Assembly: GCA_004357015.1 (NCBI GenBank)
Contig: SMXE01000015.1
Coordinates: forward strand, 1 to 11,051
Length of the DNA stretch: 11,051 bases
Direction of reading: 5' to 3'
Origin: Caldithrix sp.
Lineage (GTDB): Bacteria; Zhuqueibacterota; Zhuqueibacteria; Oceanimicrobiales; Oceanimicrobiaceae
Part shown: positions 8,401-11,051 of the stretch, piece after piece
Layout of the letters: the number at the start of each line of letters is the position of its first letter
Position numbering within the stretch: the first letter of the stretch is position 1
Notes under the pieces: generated by a model
What the model saw: the letters and a program-made list of their open reading frames with translations, nothing else
Databases searched by the model: none
What the model was told of the DNA's origin: nothing
Program-made: the position numbers and the translations under genes

Positions 8401-8860
8401 CGCCATTCATGCTCTGTCCGATGGGGAAGTCGCACTGCGACAGCATGTCGTTGATCATGCCCTGCAAACCCATCTTGCGGCCGTCGTCGGGCGAGTAGAT
8501 GCGCGCGATGCCGTAGTCGTGCAACTCCTTGACCTCCTCGGGCAGGATCACGCCGCCGCCGCCGCCAAAGATTTTGACATGGCCGCCGCCGCGCTCGTGC
8601 AGCAAATCGTGCATATACTTAAAGTACTCGATGTGGCCACCCTGATAAGAAGTCATGGCGATGGCCTGGACATCTTCCTGAATGGCGCAGTCCACCACTT
8701 CTTCCACGCTTCGGTCGTGGCCGAGGTGAATGACCTCGACGCCGGTGGCCTGAATGATCCTGCGCATGATGTTGATAGCGGCATCGTGACCATCGAACAG
8801 CGATGCTGCCGTTACAATTCGAATCTTATTTTCGGGTCGGTATGGTTTTATCTTTTCCAT
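5486..8860 (-). CDS. icmF: Fused isobutyryl-CoA mutase IcmF (B12 domain + G-protein chaperone + mutase domain)
   Basis: The 1124-residue product is of IcmF length (family about 1090). Residues 12-140 form a base-off/His-on B12-binding domain: DGHDAA gives the axial ligand His25, with SYQGG (71-75) and the glycine run 99-103. Residues about 195-400 are a MeaB/ArgK-type GTPase: P-loop GTGGAGKSS (203-211), [15 protein letters not shown] (235-249), ETSGIGQAD (296-304) and NKFD (343-346). A helical linker follows (about 410-520). The mutase domain begins near [26 protein letters not shown] (565-590), with [10 protein letters not shown] and the catalytic His811 in SISGYH. Gln773 (DQAQN) stands where methylmalonyl-CoA mutase has its carboxylate-binding Arg, so interconversion of isobutyryl- and n-butyryl-CoA is likely; related acyl-CoAs such as pivalyl-CoA are not excluded. 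The built-in GTPase would handle adenosylcobalamin loading and repair. The start is ATG with AAGAG a few bases upstream. The gene stands alone; no acyl-CoA dehydrogenase or cobalamin gene is adjacent. Confidence 0.96.
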   Translation of the reverse strand: MEKIKPYRPENKIRIVTAASLFDGHDAAINIMRRIIQATGVEVIHLGHDRSVEEVVDCAIQEDVQAIAMTSYQGGHIEYFKYMHDLLHERGGGHVKIFGGGGGVILPEEVKELHDYGIARIYSPDDGRKMGLQGMINDMLSQCDFPIGQSMNGEIDFVETKNPKAIARLISAAENFPEAAKPALTRIHKLAQKKTIPVLGITGTGGAGKSSLIDELVRRFLLDFSDKTIAIVSVDPSKRKTGGALLGDRIRMNAIYNKRVYMRSLATRQSNLALSAFVAEALLVLKAANYDLIILETSGIGQADTEIVEHSDVSLYVMTPEYGAATQLEKIDMLDFADCIAINKFDKRGALDALRDVKKQYQRNHQLWDTGEDRLPVYGTIASQFNDPGMNALYRALMQKIAEKTGSDLKSNFHARLEMTEKVHIIPPSRVRYLSEISEKIRTYNQWTESQKEIAQKLFALRKSIDTMKQTNGDAKTVHELEEAYTKIDLDLDMRNRAFLDSWQETKERYRAPEYKFMVRGKELVLETHSESLSHTKIPKVALPRYEAWGDLILWALQENVPGEFPFTSGIFPFKREGEDPTRMFAGEGGPERTNQRFHYVSLGMPAKRLSTAFDSVTLYGSDPHHRPDIFGKVGNAGVSICCLDDAKKLYSGFNLADPRTSVSMTINGPAPMLLGFFMNAAIDQQCERYIKEHGLEKEVEKKIEEIYQAKGVPRPAYQGELPEGNDGLGLMLLGVTGDEVLPPETYQKIKAKTFSQVRGTVQADILKEDQAQNTCIFSTEFALRLMGDVQEYFIEHNVRNFYSVSISGYHIAEAGANPITQLALTLSNGFTYVEYYLSRGMDINMFGPNLSFFFSNGEDAEYAVIGRVARRIWAKAMKHKYGADERAQKLKYHIQTSGRSLHAQEIDFNDIRTTLQALYAIYDNCNSLHTNAYDEAITTPTEESVRRAMAIQLIINKELGLAKNENPLQGAFIIEELTDLVEEAVMIEFDRLTERGGVLGAMETMYQRSKIQEESLYYETLKHTGELPIIGVNTFLDPEGSPTIRPREVIRSTTEEKEYQISMLQDLHKGNRERAGQELKRVQEAAVENRNVFERLIEACKVCSLGEITKALFEVGGQYRRNM

Positions 8861-8977
8861 GTTTTCTCTTGGGGTTGGGGAAATATCTGTTTCAATTTTC
8901 TTTTGGCCTCGGTTTCACACAGATGAGATACGGATTCTAATCTAAGTAATGTCTGAACGAAAACTCGATCACTCATG

Positions 8978-9058
8978 TCATTCCGGTGAACTTTTGAGCC
9001 AGGATCTCCTGCTTTAGCCAAGGGATTCCCGCAAAGGGCTTAAAGTTTGCAGGAATGA
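8978..9058. repeat. Imperfect inverted repeat, MITE-like or decayed dispersed element
   Basis: The arms 8978-8994 and 9042-9058 match in 14 of 17 positions when one is reverse-complemented; the outer seven bases (TCATTCC/GGAATGA) and inner six (AACTTT/AAAGTT) are exact. The 47-base centre contains a further nested near-palindrome (CTTTAGCC at about 9012 against GGCTTAAAG ending about 9045) and GGGATTCCC. The shape suits a small non-autonomous or hairpin-forming repeat, but copy number cannot be judged from one copy. Confidence 0.5.
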
Positions 9059-9326
9059 TAGGCGATAGCCGTTTTCGGTCTCGTTCTCCAAGATTTTCTC
9101 AGCAGTACAGTTAAGCATCGCAACAGGTGGCAGATAGTAAATTGCTCTTTGGAATGATTGAATATTTTTGAGCTGATCAAAGATAGTGAATTTTATGGGC
9201 TCAGATCAAGGGTAAAAACAAGTTTGCCTCCGACTCACCCTTGCCCAGACATTGGCACGGCGTATTCTTCGGGAGGTTTGGAAGGACGTACAAGAAAAAA
9301 CATACCTTACAACTTTGCGCAAGCAG

Positions 9327-9380
9327 GGAGGACGCAAGAGCGTCAAACTTGCATTCCCACGCAGAGCGGTGGGAACGAGA
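9327..9380 (+). repeat. Tandem two-hairpin REP-like palindromic element
   Basis: Hairpin one has arms GACGC (9331-9335) and GCGTC (9340-9344) around the loop AAGA. Ten bases later hairpin two has arms TTCCCAC (9354-9360) and GTGGGAA (9369-9375), extendable by an inner GC/GC pair around AGA, leaving one extra G (9368) as a bulge. The two hairpins share the loop-flanking pattern CGC-A-(A)GA-GCG, as if derived from the same unit. From memory, a unit of the form ATTCCCACGCAGAGCGTGGG is a widely dispersed bacterial intergenic repeat; the copy here differs by the inserted G. No RAYT transposase is in the window. Confidence 0.7.
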
Positions 9381-9606
9381 AAGCCATGCCTTCTTTAAAA
9401 AACGTGACTGCCATGTGACTTTTGCCGGGATCTGTAAGGTGACGACGATTATCCGAAACGTTGGCGATTGATTCGAGGCACGTTTTCACATCGCTACCTC
9501 TGATTGGGGTAGTGAAGCGTCCTTTGGTATTTCGGGAAATAGCTTTGGAGAGTAGCGATGTTCTTAGGAGACAATGTGAGCTGCGTTTTTGCGGCATAGA
9601 TTTGTG

Positions 9607-9635
9607 GTGGGGTCAAGAAGCGAACCCAACCTACA
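9607..9635. repeat. Degraded palindromic repeat ending in AACCCAACCTAC
   Basis: GTGGGGTC (9607-9614) is an imperfect inverse partner of GAACCCAAC (9622-9630), separated by a short AAGAAGC loop. The right half resembles the GGTTGGGTT...AACCCAACC palindromes that I recall as dispersed repeats in several phyla. Only one arm is well preserved, so this could also be chance. Confidence 0.35.
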
Positions 9636-9676
9636 ATGACTGCGCACCGACGCATGGCCGGGATGGCCGAGCACAA

Positions 9677-9696
9677 AAAAGCTTCGCACTGCTTTT
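9677..9696. repeat. Small hairpin beside a repeated GGCCGGG motif
   Basis: AAAAGC (9677-9682) pairs with GCTTTT (9691-9696) around an eight-base loop. The hairpin sits between two copies of TGGCCGGG (9655-9662 and 9696-9703). No T-run follows the stem, so it is not a standard terminator. Function unknown. Confidence 0.35.
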
Positions 9697-9877
9697 GGCC
9701 GGGTAGTCTTGGCCTTGCTACGGCAGAGAAACCGGAACAGCGTGACCGGTCGGCGTGCCAGATCAAGGAAGAAAACGACGCGCCGCAGTGGTTGCGTTTC
9801 AAAATGGGATCATGTTTCAGATGACTTCGCCAGTCGGTTTTGTTTGAACGTAATTTACCGTCGTCATAGTACAAATT

Positions 9878-9883
9878 GAGGTG
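9878..9883 (+). promoter_or_regulatory. Shine-Dalgarno deciding the PEP-CTERM protein start
   Basis: GAGGTG ends three bases before the ATG at 9887. A GTG inside this site (9881) is in frame and could be mis-called as the start, but it would place the start codon inside the ribosome-binding site. Confidence 0.65.
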
Positions 9884-9886
9884 TTC

Positions 9887-10546
9887 ATGAGAAACATGGT
9901 GCGATTCCTGCTTTCCTGTTGCTGTTTTGTCTTACCAATGAGTTCCGCCCATGCGTTGACATTGATTTCCCCGGCGCCGTGCAGTGAGGTTGACCTCGAC
10001 GGTCCCGGCGGCATTCTCGATCAACTCTATGGTCTGGAGAATCTAACCCGTGTCGATGATGCTCGGGACCAATTCTGGGTTGGCAGCGGCGCCGTCATCA
10101 GCATCGATGCCAAAGCAAGGTTCGCCGGCTTCAGCTTTGCTTTCGGGTACAGCACCGGCACCAGCGGTGAGAATTTATTTCAGGTGAGTGGGCATGGGTT
10201 CTTAGCCAGCGGCTCAGGCTTTCTGCACAGCCCGGACAGCCCTTTTCAATGGGAGCTCACACCCAGCGGCGCACCTGTTTGGGGCACGGCGCCTGCCAGC
10301 AATACCGATGGCCTTGACCACATGGTCACCTATTTTATTACTTCCGGCGCCTCGGCTGGCAAGTATGTCATTGCGTGGGAAGACCTATCGAATTTAGGCG
10401 ATAAAGATTATAACGACCTGGTCTTAGAGATCACGGGCGCACGTCCATACGCCGTTGTTCCGGAGCCGGGAACCCTGGCGTTGCTGACAATGGGGTTATT
10501 AGGTTTGCTGGGAACCGGCCGGGTGAGAAAATATCTGCGCAAATGA
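9887..10546 (+). CDS. PEP-CTERM sorting-signal protein with a DUF4114-like domain
   Basis: The 219-residue product starts with a signal peptide (MRNMVRFLL, then a hydrophobic Cys-rich core to about 20, cleavage likely after AHA at 23). The mature part contains AWEDLSNLGDKDYNDLVLEI (163-182), the acidic D-x-D-Y-N-D pattern typical of DUF4114 domains, which probably bind calcium. The C-terminus is a textbook PEP-CTERM signal: VPEPGTLALL (191-200), a hydrophobic helix and a basic tail GRVRKYLRK. By family knowledge such proteins are cleaved and sorted by an exosortase (EpsH/XrtA family) to the cell surface or exopolysaccharide matrix; no exosortase is in this window. The start is chosen at ATG 9887 rather than GTG 9881 on Shine-Dalgarno placement. 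It stands alone after the repeat-rich gap. The specific role is unknown. Confidence 0.88.
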   Translation: MRNMVRFLLSCCCFVLPMSSAHALTLISPAPCSEVDLDGPGGILDQLYGLENLTRVDDARDQFWVGSGAVISIDAKARFAGFSFAFGYSTGTSGENLFQVSGHGFLASGSGFLHSPDSPFQWELTPSGAPVWGTAPASNTDGLDHMVTYFITSGASAGKYVIAWEDLSNLGDKDYNDLVLEITGARPYAVVPEPGTLALLTMGLLGLLGTGRVRKYLRK

Positions 10547-10791
10547 TCGACTGTTGTGTCTGTTTTTTTATAATCCGAAGCAGAAAAAGCCCTTAATTTC
10601 TTAGCGCAACTGATTATATTCAGCAAGTCCACCTAGGATGGAATCGCATTTTGAAACCACCATTTTCATAATTGTGGTGGTGCCCCAAACGGAATTTTTG
10701 CGAAAATATTTCGAATTAGATGTTGCCACAGTAACTGACGCGTAGCCACGCCTGACGGCTTGAATGCACCCGGCACAACGTCGCGGCAATA
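10547..10791. other. Convergent intergenic gap with one hairpin
   Basis: Between the PEP-CTERM gene and the convergent partial gene there is one clear stem-loop: ACCACCA (10656-10662) pairs perfectly with TGGTGGT (10675-10681) around a 12-base AT-rich loop. Neither side is followed directly by a T-run, so it is at best a weak bidirectional terminator. A TTTTTTT run at 10562-10568 follows the PEP-CTERM gene without a good stem before it. Confidence 0.4.
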
Positions 10792-11051
10792 TCAGTCGGC
10801 GCTTTCGTTATCGTCGTCACGTTCGCCGTCGTCGTCATGGTCTTCAAAGATATCGATGGAGTTTTTGATGTTGTTCTCGATGGTGCTCTTGTTCTCCGAG
10901 ACGCGCGGATCCAGCAGGTTGCCCTGTGCATCCGTGAACCAGATGGACATATCGACTTCCAGGACGATGTTGGTTGTCGGATTGCTTGCGTCCAGTACTA
11001 ACGGTGGGTCAAATACCTTCTCCTGTTCCTCATCGAATTCGAAGGAAAAGA
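10792..11051 (-). CDS. C-terminal end of an acidic hypothetical protein (start beyond right edge)
   Basis: On the - strand the frame is open from the window edge to a TGA at 10794-10792, giving 85 residues. It contains EKVFDPPLVLD, then NIVLEVDMSIWFTDAQGNLLDPR, then an Asn/Ile segment NIKNSIDIFED, and ends in a strongly acidic tail HDDDGERDDDNESAD. The alternating hydrophobic and polar stretch reads like a beta-sandwich end, and the D-x-D-x-D tail could bind calcium in an EF-hand-like way. I recall similar endings in exported or lipoprotein-type hypothetical proteins of FCB-type bacteria, but I cannot name the family. Codon usage is coherent and the frame is unbroken, which is why I treat it as a real gene although no start codon is visible. 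Confidence 0.7.
   Translation of the reverse strand, partial: FSFEFDEEQEKVFDPPLVLDASNPTTNIVLEVDMSIWFTDAQGNLLDPRVSENKSTIENNIKNSIDIFEDHDDDGERDDDNESAD

Larger units (their letters stand above)
8861..9886. other. About 1 kb gene-free, repeat-rich intergenic region
   Basis: Between the divergent starts of icmF and the PEP-CTERM gene there is no reading frame I believe. The longest, on the - strand at 9874-9494, has no recognisable domain, no Shine-Dalgarno and runs straight through palindromic repeats. The region contains an imperfect inverted repeat (8978-9058), a tandem two-hairpin element (9327-9380), a degraded palindrome ending in AACCCAACC (9607-9635) and a small hairpin (9677-9696). It must also hold the promoters of both flanking genes, but I find no convincing -35/-10 pair, and no cobalamin or other riboswitch-like element before icmF. 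No tRNA was recognised. Confidence 0.6.

Noticed and set aside
8540..8600. GCC-triplet runs as a microsatellite
   Set aside because: They are glycine codons of the conserved glycine run in the B12-binding domain of icmF read on the other strand.
8297..8926. 209-codon + strand frame opposite the N-terminus of icmF
   Set aside because: Shadow of the B12-binding domain coding sequence; no recognisable domain and no ribosome binding site.
8861..9000. Cobalamin riboswitch before icmF
   Set aside because: I looked for a B12-box-like segment and a long structured leader close to the start and saw neither.
9343..9597. 84-codon - strand frame across the double hairpin
   Set aside because: Its C-terminal part is simply the translation of the palindromic element; a spurious frame of the kind dispersed repeats create.
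9494..9874. 126-codon - strand frame in the intergenic gap
   Set aside because: It crosses the degraded palindromes, is rich in Cys, Arg and Ser as expected from translated repeats, and lacks a Shine-Dalgarno or domain.
10656..10681. Stem-loop as a rho-independent terminator
   Set aside because: The 7-bp stem is real, but no T-run follows on either strand, so it is kept only as a hairpin.

Overview
The window reads as ordinary chromosomal DNA of a Gram-negative bacterium. An outer-membrane TonB-dependent receptor, Sec-type signal peptides and a PEP-CTERM anchored exported protein all imply a double membrane. Base composition looks moderate, slightly above 50% GC by eye. The gene mix would suit an environmental, heterotrophic or mixotrophic lineage. 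I cannot name a phylum from the sequence alone.

Left part (1-3947, + strand): a four-gene chain of the 3' end of mnmA (tRNA 2-thiouridylase), thiD (HMP/HMP-P kinase), a small multi-span membrane protein resembling an ECF transporter S component, and a short TonB-dependent receptor. Each junction is a 4-base stop/start overlap (ATGA at 701-704, ATGA at 1489-1492, TTGA at 2046-2049), so the genes are probably co-transcribed and translationally coupled. The last three could form a route for a thiamin precursor: receptor in the outer membrane, S component in the inner membrane, ThiD as the trapping kinase. This is inference from context.

Middle part (4083-5293, + strand): a HIT-family nucleotide hydrolase with a strong Shine-Dalgarno, followed 44 bases later by a probably exported alpha/beta hydrolase with a visible Ser-Asp-His triad.

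Converging on these from the right is a 1124-residue fused acyl-CoA mutase, IcmF (8860-5486, - strand). It has an N-terminal B12-binding domain, a MeaB/ArgK-type G-protein chaperone domain and a C-terminal mutase domain. Gln occupies the position where methylmalonyl-CoA mutase has its carboxylate-binding Arg, which points to isobutyryl-CoA or another non-carboxylated branched acyl-CoA as substrate.

Right part (8861-11051): about 1 kb without a credible gene (8861-9886). It holds several palindromic, repeat-like elements, including a tandem two-hairpin unit of REP-like form and an 81-base imperfect inverted repeat. After it come a DUF4114-like PEP-CTERM protein (9887-10546, + strand) and, running in from the right edge on the - strand, the last 85 residues of an acidic hypothetical protein (10792-11051).

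I see no RNA gene, CRISPR array, phage or transposase gene. The most interesting items are the coupled thiD/S-component/receptor chain with its TTG start and the repeat-rich gap.
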